Positions 1 through 49,506 of a DNA stretch of 64,000 bases are shown one piece after another; position 1 is the first letter of the stretch; each line of letters begins with the position of its first letter. Position numbers and translations under genes: made by a program. The notes below the pieces were generated by a model. That model did not search any database and was not told where the DNA came from. It was given only the letters and a program-made list of their open reading frames with translations. Source of the DNA: Hypomesus transpacificus (lineage: Eukaryota; Chordata; Actinopteri; Osmeriformes; Osmeridae); the NCBI RefSeq assembly GCF_021917145.1, contig NC_061062.1:3011063-3075062 (forward strand), written 5' to 3'.

Positions 1-244
1 CAAGCACTCCGATACAACAAGCCTGGAGGTCAAAGGTCAGAGTGCACCGTGGGGTTGAGCTGGCGACGCCCCCCCACGGACACCTCCCCCCGGAGGATTG
101 TTTTCATCAGCAGGGAGTGTCTCCTCACAGCGACAATGCCACAGGTATAAATCACACGGCCCCAAAACCAAAGGGGCCATGTGGCGTGGAGCCACGCCCC
201 CCTCCAAACGCTGACGTCCACTTCACCTCAGGCAGGGGAGACTA

Positions 245-395
245 GCCCCCGCCCCCCCACCCTCTCCCCCCCCCCCCCCCCCCCCCCCCCCCGTCGCTCC
301 CCCCCCCCCCTCTGTCGCTCTCTCCCCCCCCCCCCCCCCCCTCTGTCGCTCCCCCCCCCCCCCCCTCTGTCGCTCTCTCCCCCCCTCTCCCACAG
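245..395 (+). repeat. C-rich low-complexity tract
   Basis: C runs of up to 27 bases (266-292) are separated by repeats of TCTGTCGCTCTCTCC. Confidence 0.9.
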
Positions 396-1381
396 CTAAA
401 CCCCTGACACAGCCCCTCATCCTCTTCTCCACTACCACTCTTCACTTCCTCTGCTTTCCCTCTCTGTTTGACTATCAGTCTCTGCTTGGCTTAGCTGCAC
501 GTTTCTAATCAGCTTACTGCCAATGAGACTAAGCCTGAGCTGAAAAGGCGATTTAGGGAAGTAGTTTAGCCAGTGGCTGACAACTGGCTGTAGCTGGGGG
601 ATGGTATCGATGAATTAGGAGGAGAAAGACTGAGAGGAGTCAGTACACAGAAACACAGACAGGAATCAACACAGGCTTTTACACAGACTAGACTCCTTCT
701 CATGACCAGGTACGCTTGCACGTGTTTAAATAGAAACATGACAAATGAAAGTTCTTTACCATGCACTGCATAATAATTCACCAAATCCAAAATGAGAGAG
801 TACTTTAATACCGTCAAAATAGGACATGCTGACAATGGAGAAAGAGGCTCTCGGAGTCGTTTTCCTCCTGGGGTTTCCAGAACGCCAGAGAGAGCGGGGG
901 AAAACACTTCTATGGCAGATAATAGAGCCATACATGTTCCCATGCTGAGACAGATCTCCTCTAAAAGACTGAGGGCTGCTTTGTCAACAAAAAAAACGGT
1001 AAAAGAGGAGACAAAACATGCTCTAGAAATTATTTTTTGCCAGCATGAAACTGCGCTCATCGCAAACCGAGATGGCTTCAGACAGAGGGAGCCCAGAACC
1101 ACAACAGCAGATATCATCCCTCTTTAGCCTACATCAACATCACCAGAGGCCCGGCTAGAGGGACAAAGGCTGGGACGTGCTCCAAATGGCCCACTTCGCA
1201 GCCCCTCGTCTAAATTCCATCCTTCCATGGGACAATTAGCTCCAGTGGAAGGTGGTGGGAGAACAAAGGTTTGGCCGTTGAAGGCAGTTGGTTAAACCCA
1301 GCGAGGAGGAAGCGGATGAGGACGGCGGCAGACGTCCACATGGACGTGGGGATGCCCTCGTTTCCCAGCCTGCCTAGCTAG

Positions 1382-1508
1382 GAGTCAGATGGCTGAGCGG
1401 TGAGGGAGTCGGCCTAGTAATCAGAAGGTTGCTGGATCGATTCCCCGCCGTGCCAAACTGTAAGTCACTCCGGATAAGAGCGTCTGCTAAATGACTAAAT
1501 GTAATGTA
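1382..1508 (+). repeat. tRNA-derived SINE, copy 1 (internally deleted)
   Basis: The head GTCAGATGGCTGAGCGG carries a Pol III A box and GGATCGATTCC is a decayed B box. The middle of the element (TTGTGTCCTTGGGCAAGGCA) is missing, and the tail GATAAGAGCGTCTGCTAAAT is present. It lies at the distal end of brf1, antisense to it. Confidence 0.85.
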
Positions 1509-3847
1509 GCTGCACATGCCACATGGTGAGGGCAGGCTGCGGGGGAGCGGACGGGCAGAATGGGCTCGCTCTCTCTCGTTTCCTGTGAGAACGGAGGAGT
1601 CGTGGAAGGCTGAGGAAACACTTAGTGGTCACAGAGGCTGCAGAGGGGGGAGATCACACGACAGGGAGGGGCCGCCAGGCGGAGGGAAATACTACTTTTT
1701 TAATACAGCTGGTAATATTACTCGTGAAAATGTATTTTTTCAAGTGCTCAGACACCAGAACTCTGTAGTATGACATGTGGGGGCGGTACAAAGTGTGATG
1801 TCTGTTCAGACACCTGCTCGACTGGGCCACGTCTCCGACACAAGCGCGAGCGGTACTCTGTGGACATAAACTCGATGAACTCAAAGGGGTGACACAGAGG
1901 TTTTCCAGAGTGACTTGCGGGCCGGATTTACATTTGCGAAAACCAAATGAGTCTAAAACCCATTTCCACTCTGCTTCCCTTGAAAGTGAAATATGCAGTC
2001 AAGAATTTCCCTCCGATATTCTGAAATGGGGAAAAAGGGCTTTAAAAAGAGAGAAGAAAGAGAACCTGCTATGAATGGGAAAATAGGGAAACTGATGAAG
2101 GAGTGAAGGAGAGGAGGAGGGAGGGGGGGAAAAAAAACACTGGAGGGCAATTATCTGGGCTATTTCTGGAAGAGTGCTTTTCCATTCTCCAGTAAGAACC
2201 GATGGAACAGGGAGGCCCTGTTTGGCAGCTGGCTGAAGAGGCATGAGAAGGGTAGAGGGAGGGAAGGGCAAGGTGGGACCACAAAGCTGAGCTGTAATGC
2301 ACAGGCCTGGCCCCTGACCGCTGGAGGACCTGGGGGTACGGCGGGGCAGAGGGCCTCTTACCTGGAGGACGGAGCAACCAACACTATGGAGGGGTACGGG
2401 GGGGGGGGGGGCAGGTCTGACACTAAACAGCTCCCTGTGTCTAGGGGAGGGTCCTCCAGTGGAGGGTGGGGGGCAGGAGGAAGGGGCATAGCAGCACAAT
2501 GCTGCAGTGTAGGCAGCAGTAAAGCCTGTAACAAGGCACAATGGATTTACTGTCAAACACCCTTCTCCTCGACTTTCATAGGTTTTCCTGACACCATGTC
2601 TCTCCTTTTTAAATAACCACACAACAACCTTTTCAGGCCCGGAGAAACGGCCTCTCCTCCAACAGTGAATGGGTCCTTTCTGTAGCCAACGGTCAAGGCT
2701 GTGTTTTCTCTATTCAAATGCCACGTTTTGCTTGGCATGATGGGAGAAGAGATGCCACAGTATTATCCTACTGTTAGAGTGGTGCGTATGGGAAAAGAGG
2801 GCAGAATGCCATAGTTGAGCAAGCATTTGCAAAGTACAAAGTTCAGGCCTCTCCAGACAAATTCAAGGCTTAAAAGCTCCTAACAAACTGCTCCATTCAG
2901 TAAAAATGGGAGTGAAAAGTGGACGATAAATGATTCAATAACAGGGATGCAGATGAATGATTCACGAAGGACATGAATGCACTTCAATTTTTTACGAGGA
3001 AGACAGTTTGAGAGAGAATGTCCATTCTTAAATAAATGGAGTTGTCCAAGGCTTGTTGCGTATGAAATCTTGCCTGGATCTGCTCTCCAAGGGAATGCTG
3101 GAGCCACGGGGAGATTGTTCAAAACTAACTGTAGAAAGTTTACTTTCTAAATTCTGATGGATCATCTCAAGTTCAACTTAGTCATCATGTGTATTAAAAG
3201 AACAATGATAACTTGTGCTCTGGCTCTCTTCCTGCCTTAACAAAAGGGACCACACACACACAATGTAAAATTTTCTCATATTTACATTCATATCATTCAT
3301 GCTCCTTGAAAATGATGGCAGTTATACAGAGCAAACTATACGTGAAGCTATTCTTCCAGAACACTGGATCCAGTAGATGGCTAACGTCAAAATCTCCTAC
3401 GATCTTTAACCATGAAGATGAAAAAAGAAGAAAAAACTAGTCCTTCAAAAGCAAGAAAACCGAAAACAACTTTCCATAAAAGATGAAGGAACCAGTCCAC
3501 TTAGACTGACAAGCTCACAATGGATCAGGGCTGATGACTGTGTTATGGGTAAACAAGAGCCTGAAAGAGCAACAGCCAATCCAGAGGAGTAAATCCTGCG
3601 AGCGTCAAAGTAAACAGGAGTGAAAGAGAACGGCGGAGGACGGCAGGGCGATCAGAGACCAGAGAGGACGCAGCGTTCCAGGGAAAGAGGAAGCATCTGT
3701 CTCTACATGACTCGGGCCAGTATCCTGGGCGAGGGAGAAAGCGCACCATCATCACTACTGAGAGGAGCTACAGCTTTCACATGCCCGAAGGCTGGTCCCC
3801 ACGGCGCAAGGCGGCTCACAGAAGGAACGGCTGCCATCGCGTTTGGG

Positions 3848-4032
3848 ACGATGGCTGACGTGAGGGAGTCGGGCTAGTAATCCGAAGGTTGCCGGATCGA
3901 TTCCCAGACGTGCCAAATTACGTTGTGTCCTTGGGCAAGACATTTCACCATACTTGCCTCGGGGGGAATGTCCCTGTATTTACTGTAAGTCGCTCTGGAT
4001 AAGAGCGTCTGCTAAATGACTAAATGTAAATG
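3848..4032 (+). repeat. tRNA-derived SINE, copy 2
   Basis: A full-length but mutated copy: A box, B box region GGATCGATTCC, the TTGTGTCCTTGGGCAAG body, and a tail ending in AAATGACTAAATGTAAATGT. It is in brf1 DNA beyond exon 15, antisense to the gene. Confidence 0.9.
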
Positions 4033-4332
4033 TGTTTGGGAGGATAAAATCTTCCCTGGTCCAGCTTGTACGGCACACGTCAATGCGTTATTGCTCACAC
4101 CCGGAGGGTTAGTCTGACTCGTGGAGCGTTGTTGTAGGGTCCACTCTCTCTCGAGATGGACCTTGAAATGAGCTGTGAAATACTTATCCAACCATGACTG
4201 AATCCTGACTCATACTTTCTGATATTGACCAATAAGCTCTGAATATTCCAATACTCAGATTGAGCACCGTGCCGTAAATACAGTCCATCATGCTAAGATA
4301 ATTGATGTTGAGATATGAAGAGGTCCACTAAC

Positions 4333-22305
<17,973 letters not shown>

Positions 22306-22334
22306 GGCGAGACGAGGTCGGTCACGCTCCTCAG

Positions 22335-23100
22335 CCTGAGAGAGAGAGAGACCAACCTCCTTGAGATGGATAGAGGAGGCTCAGAAGGATGGCTGGTGTA
22401 GATTGTAGTAGTCAACAGTATTGCTAGGCTTTAGCTGAAGGGGAAAAAATCAAGTTGACGCTGATGATCTTATTCAGTGAGTTATTCTAGTAATGCCGAT
22501 ACATGAGTAACAATTAAGATGCATTTCATCATACTAAAACCCTGCAGCATTTTGCATAGACTGGATACAATTTTGTGTTGGGAAAGAGTGTCATCCGTAG
22601 CAGTTTTAGGGTAACCGTTTTGTTAACTCCGAGCTACGTGGCAATGGTGGGGAGTCTGGTGGTAGCCACAGACAGCATAACATTAGCTCAGCTAGCTATC
22701 CTATTTTTCTCCAGTCTAAAGCGACGTTAATTTGAATGACTCAAATTTGACAAACTAACGCCACTATTATAAAGCAAGCAAGCAAGCTGGCTGGCTAACT
22801 AACCAATGAATACACTACCTTGGACTGACAGCCTGTTAAAGATATCCACCCACTAGCTATGGCTAACTTCTAGCCTAAGTCATGTAGCTAAACCATGCGT
22901 GGTGACAGTGTGTCTGCAATAGAGATTTGCATTATCCTAGCTAATTAACAAATGCTAAAACCAACAATTCATGTAGCTAATTTAAATATACGCACCAAAC
23001 GTATAGGATTGCAGTGAAGCTTGCCTCCCGAGCTGAATTCGAAGCGCGTGTCAGACTCGCAGAAGCTTCCCTGTACTCTCTGAACGGATTGTCTCTTTTA
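22335..23100 (-). promoter_or_regulatory. brf1: Probable brf1 promoter and noncoding first exon region
   Basis: The brf1 start exon is preceded by a 3' splice site at 22336. A plausible noncoding first exon is read on the minus strand down to about 22996, where GTTTG is followed by a GTGCGT donor. CpG-containing sequence lies at about 23000-23060. No TATA box was recognised. The first-exon boundary is a guess from splice-site likeness only. Confidence 0.35.
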
Positions 23101-24399
23101 CTTTAATTGTCACTCGTATGTGATATTCGTATACACGTTAACATAATCATGTGTTTAGATGATTAGGTAGCATGTTGCTACATCATAATAACCCACAGCA
23201 TTGTAGCTTTCCCGCAGTTAAAGACCGGTAGTTAGCGATTCACTACTTCTAACATACGCCCAACATGTGCTTTTTCATGCTGGGTGGATCAGTCCAATCA
23301 GCTGGACGAGGGCGAGACCATTTTAAAAAGGTGGTTCTTTACTTCAACCAACCTATTTAGATACAAAAATATATTTGATAGATTAATGTGTGTGCATTAA
23401 GTAATATTTGTTAATGTTCATGTAGATGACCAAAATTACACAAAAGTCGATCAAGACATGACATTGGTAAAACAAGCTCCCCTACTTAAATCGATGAATG
23501 TATTCAGCGACGGCTAACGCAATGTTAAAGGTCCACACTGCAATGTTTACAATGCTTTTATGAATGTCTCAAAATGGTAGAAGTATGTAACACCCATAAT
23601 ATTTAGTGTTGGTCACAGCAGTTAAAAGCGTAATCTGGACGTGTGGTCTCAAGGGGACACGTTTCCAAACAAATTGTGGTTACAAACACTTTTATTCTGT
23701 TAGAATCGAACGGTGTAAACCTTTCTTCACTGATAAAAAATGGAAAGACGATTACTCTATAAAGGGAGACCATAAAGTGCAGTAATACTAAAACTTGCCG
23801 AATATGTCAAATTGACATTGTTGTCAAGAGCAACATCTCAAACTCAGACACAGGTGAACATTAAGTACATACAGTGTATGATTAGGAATCATAGTCATCA
23901 CACATACAAGTGAATCATGTAGCCTTGATTGAGATGTATCAAATATATGGGGCATTAATAGACAAAACCCAAAACCGTGTACATTCAGTAGAGGGTGAAC
24001 AATGCACAATTAAAATAAAAACATTTCATATCGGAAATAATTATCTTATAGAACTTATATACTTTTTGGCATAGTATGACAAAAGTGGGGTGAAAGCTAC
24101 AAAACCAAAATAATGAGACATTTCATTAACCTTCCTTTAGTGTACTTAAATTAAGGACTTTCTTAAAAAGGTTTGTGGCTGTGCAATTCAGTTACACAAC
24201 TGGTAAGTAAACCAGCTGACATAGAAACAAAATGTTTACATCATCATTTTAGTGTAGGAAAAAAAGAATGTATTGTCCCCAAGTGCTACAAAAACGATAG
24301 TAATACTTTAGCAGTAAAAAGTACATACATACATAGACAGCGTTTTGTGTTAAAATAGGAATATTTAACAAAATAATTCATACAAAATCCAATACATGG

Positions 24400-24785
24400 G
24401 GCTACACTTAAAGCATTTATTAAAGTGTGTATGTGTGTACATATATCACTAGAATCAGTGAATATTCTGTGGTTCCCTTAGACTTGGTGGTCTAATGGCT
24501 TATCTGCAAATGTGTAGCTGAAAGCTAAGTATAGACTGTATGTACAAAGACACTTCACTTGAACCATGTGACTCAGATCCTACATCAAGCACATGAGAAC
24601 ATAATTTCACTTGAATGGTCATGAAGGGAAAACTGACCATTGCAGTTCAAGCGAGTGACCAAAGGTAAAGTATTTTAGGCAGTAGGAGATCCTGTCAGAC
24701 TGGAGGAAAGGAAAGACTTGGGTCTGTGCTGCCCCCCCACTCTGCTAGATGGGAGCTCTCTCTCTCTCTTGGGTTCTTCCCCACC
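24400..24785 (-). other. zfyve21: Probable zfyve21 3' UTR with poly(A) signal
   Basis: AT-rich sequence follows the TGA on the minus strand. An AATAAA is read on the minus strand at 24422-24417, about 360 bases after the stop, and another near 23690. Which one is used cannot be told. Confidence 0.4.
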
Positions 24786-28563
<3,778 letters not shown>

Positions 28564-28932
28564 TTAAAACATAAAAAACAGCACGGGCCACTCGAGATTA
28601 TTTGGTGCCAAAATGGATAACATCTTATATCAAATATTTGGGACATTTTAAATATAAAAAATGCGTGTGTTAAGCCTAAGCCTTTTTATGTGTAAAGTGT
28701 TTCTACAACCAAAATCCAATAGGAGGCGCTAAACGACTGTCTTTGTCTTGTTTTTGTCCCTTCAAAAGGTTTACAATAGTTGGTAAAATGTAATATACAA
28801 AATATAAAAAATATGATAATATTAACTTCATTTGGCGTCACCCCATGATGGAATCTGCTCTTATACATTATTCATTATATGCCCCACTTTAAGGACAGAA
28901 ATACCTCTCAACAAAGACAAGCATTTGATCCT

Positions 28933-31342
28933 TTTATTTTAACATTTGTACATTTTCTTGGGATAAAATATTTTTCAGAATAAACACATCACCACAGTTT
29001 AGACAATTCCGCCAGTAAAGCAACATAAACATATTATAGGATGGGGACAGTGATGATGGCTTAAATGGGCAGTAGAAAGCAGGTACACAAGCAGAGCTCC
29101 ACACCGTTAGGATGACGTCATGTAGAGGTTTCAGCGGCAGGAGTTCAGAGGGCTGAGTTTATGACTAACTATCCTGGGACGATAATATGCACATCTATCG
29201 CTGTTAATGAAATTACTGCATAAATAGACATTTAATTCATTGTGATTCTTCCCAGTCGGACATATAACCAAAACATTTTTTTAACTCAACTTGACTACCC
29301 ATCAGGTAGTTGTCAGGTGGATGTTTTTACAATAATTTTGGGCAAATAAAAAATGTCTTAATTTTTTCTTGCGGTGATAATAAATGGCAGTTCCTTCATT
29401 CAGACAAAAATGCAAAGGTTACATTGCCCATCCTAATTCAATTTGTTGGATAAATGGGTATCTGTGCAGACAAGCAACAAAAACACAACAGGTCGATGAT
29501 TGACAGACTGATCAACAGTCGCCTAAACGTTTTTCTACAGAACATTCTTTATCCACATCCATTCACCATAGTTACAATGTCTAAATTGCATAATCTATAG
29601 GGAGGGAAACATCCTAAAAAGATGTACAGGGTGTTGTACCATTAAGACATTTGTTTTGGTTCAACAAATTGATCTATTACATCTGATACCTAAAAACATA
29701 TTGCACACAGAACAAATCTGAACATTTAACCTGAAACCTGTCGTCACAAATGCATTCTGCATAGAAAACGATGACTTATTGCAATCGCCACTATTCCTTT
29801 CTTCAATAACAAAATATAAATTCCAATGTTTAATAAACAAAATGTTATGTAATGAAATCCTTTCCAGTACAAATCCCAAGCTCTTCCCTGGCTGTTCAAT
29901 CAGCCACTGGTCAAAAAGCAGTCTCATTCATTCTTGTGTAACAGATATCTGTCTTTTAAAAGCCTTATAAATTAAAACACAATTTCTCACCCAAACCAGT
30001 ATCCCCAACCCGACGTCATAGGGTAGTAAACCTAACATGTTGACAGGGAATACACACTGATCTAAATGGTACATTGTCAAATGTAATTTGTTCTAGACAC
30101 TCCACTAGTGTGAAGGCTTAGACCACACTAAGGCACAAGCCAGGGGGCGCTATAAACGCCACGTAACAATGACCCTGATTTGGTATGAGCATTTCAGTAA
30201 GTATAACATCAATCAGATCAATTTAAGAACATGGGCATACAAACTACTGTAAATTAAATGCTAGTAAATTAGAACTTTTTCTTCTTAAAAAAAAAAATCT
30301 ATTTCATTTATATTGACCGGTCAGTGAAATGTCACATGAAGCATGTTTTAGCAAGTGGTGATCGTAGAAATAAGTGAAGGAAAAATTGGTAAACAACTTA
30401 AGATAGTAACAATATCATCCTGCTCGTGACTGGACAAAGCATTTGATTGTAACAGGCTTACATTACATACATCTAGTGCAGACAGTGTTTTACCAAAACT
30501 AGCATCTCTAGCCAACTTCTGACAATCCTGAGAAAATGAAACAGCATGTGCCTATACATAGATTCTGTTTCATCTTAGCAGTCTGTTCGCTTGCAGTAAC
30601 ATAACCACAAGAGGACACGACTACCAGTTTCAAGGCCTAGAATGCCAAGCCAAGATTTTAAAAACATCCTTAGAGCAGCGTAGGAAAATCATAATCTACA
30701 AACCTCCAAATGTAAACATATACCTTCATTAAACAATGAATAGCTTCTCAATATACACAGGTTATGAATTTGGACGTATAGTGAAAATAGATTGTATCTA
30801 TCAGGTCTCCTGCAGTAGCCATACAGCCCACCTATTTAATTCAAGTGATGAGCAAGTTAAGTATATCCTCACACCTAGACCGAAAGCCTAAACAAGCGAC
30901 CACACGCACAAACTATGAAGGCAACCTCACATATGGACATCAAGATAAAGCACAGCATAGTTATATACAGTACAAGATCACACACACACAATTACTCCAA
31001 AAGTGAACATACAAGAAATGTTGTTCATAACAATGTTCCACAATATACTACACATATAAAAAGTTGGTAGAGAAATACACTAAACTACACTCTAAGACAA
31101 CAAGTCATAAGTGTGTGGAAACCAGCAAAAATATTCCAGATGAACAATTGGTAGTGTATGGGTTGATAAGGGTATTTTTTGAGGGGGGGTTGGTGAAATG
31201 GTGACTACAAGCAGCTATGTACATGGTGGTACTGCAAAGGAAAAATAACATTTCCTTTAACAGCGGACGGAGGATGCTGACCATCTGACCTCGGAGTCAC
31301 CCCCCTTCCGGCCCTTTCCACTGGTCACTTCGAGTCAGACCT
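28933..31342 (-). other. klc1: Probable long klc1 3' UTR
   Basis: About 2.4 kb of AT-rich sequence without a recognisable gene lies between the klc1 stop and zfyve21. Reading the minus strand, an AATAAA occurs at 28938-28933, only about 380 bases before the likely zfyve21 5' end, which would make this a single long 3' UTR. Several other AT-rich signals lie within it, so shorter forms are possible. Confidence 0.45.
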
Positions 31343-45532
<14,190 letters not shown>

Positions 45533-45533
45533 C

Positions 45534-48500
45534 CTGGAGAGGGTCCGGAGACAAACAGCAGACAGGACAGGGAGTCAGATGGCTGAGCGGTTGGGGAATC
45601 GGGCTATTAATCAGAAGGTTGCCGGTTCGATTCCCGGACGTGTCAAATGACGTTTTGTCCTTGGGCAAGGCACTTCACCCTACTTGCCTCGGGGGGAGTG
45701 TCCCTGTACTTACTGTAAGTCACTTTGGATAAGAGCGTCTGCTAAATGACTGAATGTAAATGTCACAGCCTGTCTAGGATCCTCTATAATGATCACGTGA
45801 GGGCCAGATGCCCGGGCCGTCATGTGGTTACTTCAGTTTCAGGCTATGTCCTTCCTGTGAATGCAGCAGGCCCTAGGCCACTGCTAAGCTCCTCACCAGC
45901 AGGGCCATTTCCTGTCTCACTCCCTTTCTGCAATACTCTTCACCTCCTCCGCTCTCCCCATATCCTGTCTTTTCCCTTCCTGTCTCTTCTGATATTCATT
46001 TCATTCCAGGTGAGGTCACATAAGAGGATTACATGAGCCAGAGGCTTCCTGGGAACATGCTGCAGCAGGCTGGTCAAACCCTGTGCCTGCGCACTCAGCC
46101 AGTCAGAGGAAATAAGCAACACTCTCACTGCTGTGTGAAGGACCAGACTAGAAAGACCACAGTGCATCTCTTCATTCAGAGCACAGAAATTGAATCCTGA
46201 TAGATTCTAGCCATTCCCGACCTATTACACTTTGTGGCCCACTTGCGTAGCTCAAATGTTATTGCATCCTCCCAACACATCCGTTCACTTAAGTTGTGCT
46301 TATCAAACATGTTTAACAACACCACAGGAGCCAAACAGTTTGCTTTCACGGCTAAATTTAAAACATTTCCAAAAAACTATTAAGGTTGAAACTACCCCCA
46401 AATACATACACCACGTGACTCAGCAACCATCCTTTAGGCCTAATCTGGCATGTGATAGTACAGGGGCATTTGGGGCAAACCAGTAACAGGCTTCAACTGT
46501 GCTGGTACAAGAACAAATAGACAGACAAGGCTGTAGGGTACATACACTCCCCCGACACTCACAACAACATGAAACGCACCAAGCTGATTATGGAAAAACA
46601 GAAACATCTTTATTTTTCTTTACTTCCAGTTTAACTCGTTTCACTTCTTTCTTCAGATGAAACCTGAAATAGTCCTCCATAGGGAATGAAAGTGAGGTAT
46701 TTTGAGATTACCGTTTGAAATTTAAATATGGGGTTTACTGCAATGCTTTAGGGAGGTGGTTCCCTCAAAGGAAAGGCACAATTTATAGTAAAGATTCAGA
46801 TTATTGTTGTTATGAAATAAGAAATTGGAACGGCTGTAGATGAAGTAACAGAGGTTAGGCAAATCTTATTGCAAAATAGGAAATGAACTGGGGATTTGCA
46901 TGACAACAAGGAAAGAAATATCCTACTACTTTAAAAAGGTTTGACAACATTTGCCTGAGCAACATTACAAGACTAACCTGAATACACTCCCAGCCCACAA
47001 CCTGACAAACCCAACAAGTCAACAAGTCCCCCATCAAACAATGATGAATACAACCTAAGTGTAATTACCTAACACAGACAACAAAAAAAACTACAAGTGG
47101 AAACAAGCACTAGTTATTTGAGCTGATTGACTTTCTTTCCTGTGGATGTAGCTAGTGGGGCTATTCTCACAGGGCTGGTCAGTAATGTGGACATTAATGA
47201 ACTCTGACTCAATAGAGAGAGTCTGAAGTGACTACCCTTGGTCGTGACTCCAAGATAGCCCAGCATGCTCCAGGCCCCTGACTGAAATAAACTAGACATC
47301 AACTAGGTCCAAGAACAGAGTCTTCATGGTCTTTGCACCTTAACAAGATCTATGATTGGTACTGAAGACACAGAAGTCTAATACTATTCTCTTTAAAAGC
47401 ATTGTGTAGTAGACTAGCACGGCTAGCTGAAAACACACACCAGCTCTGGATACAGAGACAGACAAAAAGAGACACAAGCTAATAAGTCTTGTCAACTGCA
47501 CTGGCCGGCTCTTCAAAAGTGACATTAAAGTCAGGCATTATTAACTTTAAAATCAACCCCACTGTGTTCTCCAATACTCACAGTTTTAGCTCACCTTCGT
47601 TAAAAACATACAAGATGCCTTTTCTCTGATAGTTTTAAGCTACCAAGCATTGCGAAACCCACTTGACAACATGATCAACAAGCATCAGAATATCAGAACT
47701 AAGCAGAATAATGGGAGAGGTCATCTGAAATTTGACATTACTACACATGATACATCTGTTTGGTATTAAAAGGCTACATCGATACAATCATGTGAGTTCA
47801 TTTACAATAACAGACTAATACATTCATTCATACACCTTGCGGCAGAATCTGCGTATCAAGTTACCAGCTGTGAGCTCAGTACACTGGGCCTCTAGTGTCC
47901 CTGGCCGCTAGACAGAGCCTGAATCTTCCAGTTCGACACTAGCAGCTTTCATGCTGTCACAGACCTCATCCTGTCCTGAATATCAATTAATGCCAATCGT
48001 TTGAAAAAAAGACAAAAAGCCAATGAAATTATAAACATATTTCTTGATGACCTGAACTATGCAATGCCATCAGAGGTACTGAGGCTGGCTAGCTATTTAT
48101 CTATGTTGATTAGCTTACGAATCAATTTCCTCACCATCCCAATTCCAGTAAGGATCTGGCTCAGCTTGACCACACAGAAATAGTAGCTGAACGCATCATT
48201 CGAAGACGTAAGGCAAGATATAGCGTTATAGCCTACAAGTTAAAGTACGCAGTTCCCTACTGCACTTTTAGAAGTAAACTTTGACAGGTGGGGAGTCACA
48301 AATGATCATTTTAATTACCAGTAAGTACGCTAGGATTGTGTACACCAAACCACAACGTAGTTAGCTAATGTTACACATACGGTATCTTAATGTAGTCTAG
48401 ACACACGACACAGCAAGTAGCATTGCCTTACCGTTCAATAGGACATCCGTTGCCAACAACAGACTGCTACCAGCAAGCTAATACTGACGTAATTCCAGTT

Positions 48501-49495
48501 TCCAGTCCTTACACTAAAATGGAATTCAAGCAATGTTTGGTAAATTAAAATTTAGTTTTAAGTATGAACTTGGATCCCAAAACAAATATTCATAGCGAGA
48601 AACGTTCCTACTTCCTATCTTCCGCTCCAGTCCGGGGAATACTGACTGTAGCCCAGATAGGCTAGCTGTCAAGGAAGCTTTGATTGCTTGTTATCGCTGA
48701 CTGCATCAACAACGGATACTGCATACCTTGCTATCAGATTACAAACTGAAAGTGATAAACGAAATCGTTATCGTATTCTACGTTGTTACATGATCAGACA
48801 CAATTTAAGGATATGTTTTATAGACTCACTACCTACAAAGATGACACTTCAGACACTTCGTCGGTCCATCTGCAGTTTACCGACTGATGAGCGAAAATGG
48901 CGTTACCTCGCGCCCCGACCACTCTCTTCCTAGAATGATGTCATCCAACTCAGATTAAAGGAGAAGTAACAATAATATTGGGGTGGTTTGACATCCAATG
49001 TATGTTGCTCAGTTACAGCAAAGCCATTTAAATTCACAATAAACATTCAACATGTAATCCCTAAACATACATGTGGAAAATAATGTTCTACACAGACCGT
49101 TTACCATGCAATGTTAGTAATCAGCACCTTTATAAACATGTAATGAATTAGTACAAAGCGAAATAAATCGTTGGAGCCCCAAAAAAATCATTGTTTAGCT
49201 ATTGTGTCAGTTACGTTCTCCAGTGCAGGTGTTCCTTATCCGTCTTCGTCTTCTGTCCGGTCTGTGATGACCCGTGGCAGATGGAGAGAAACGTGTCGCC
49301 ACAGCCTCGAGCTCCCAGGTAGATGGAGCGTCTTAGGAGTTGTGCTGACAGACCATCACGTTGTACAACAGCACCTGAGACCACGCCTTAATGTTGTTGC
49401 TGTTTTGTTTATTTTGTAAATTACTTTTTTCGGCACAATCAAAGTGGACATATCAACATGCCATAAAAGAGACATAGTGGGAGTCGGAGAGAGTT
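45534..49495 (-). other. klc1: klc1 5' region: noncoding introns and probable promoter
   Basis: The klc1 start exon opens with a 3' splice site (AG at 45535-45534), so at least one noncoding exon must lie upstream. A possible donor is at 48906-48905, where GGGGCGCGAG is followed by GTAACG in CpG-containing sequence, which would put the promoter at about 48.9-49.3 kb. The rest is a SINE at its left edge and otherwise unremarkable AT-rich sequence. Confidence 0.35.
45572..45765 (+). repeat. tRNA-derived SINE, copy 5
   Basis: The best-preserved copy: head, perfect B box GGTTCGATTCC, body and tail. It lies antisense to klc1, with its head about 40 bases upstream of the start exon's 3' splice site. 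Confidence 0.93.
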
Positions 49496-49506
49496 TTTAT
49501 TGAGCA

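Larger units (their letters stand above)
1..4332. other. brf1 last introns, no exon recognised
   Basis: I searched the minus strand for the acidic brf1 C-terminus and found none. The stretch holds C-rich low-complexity DNA at 245-395, SINE copies at 1382-1508 and 3848-4032, a G run at 2399-2412 and otherwise unremarkable sequence. It is probably intron. Confidence 0.5.
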
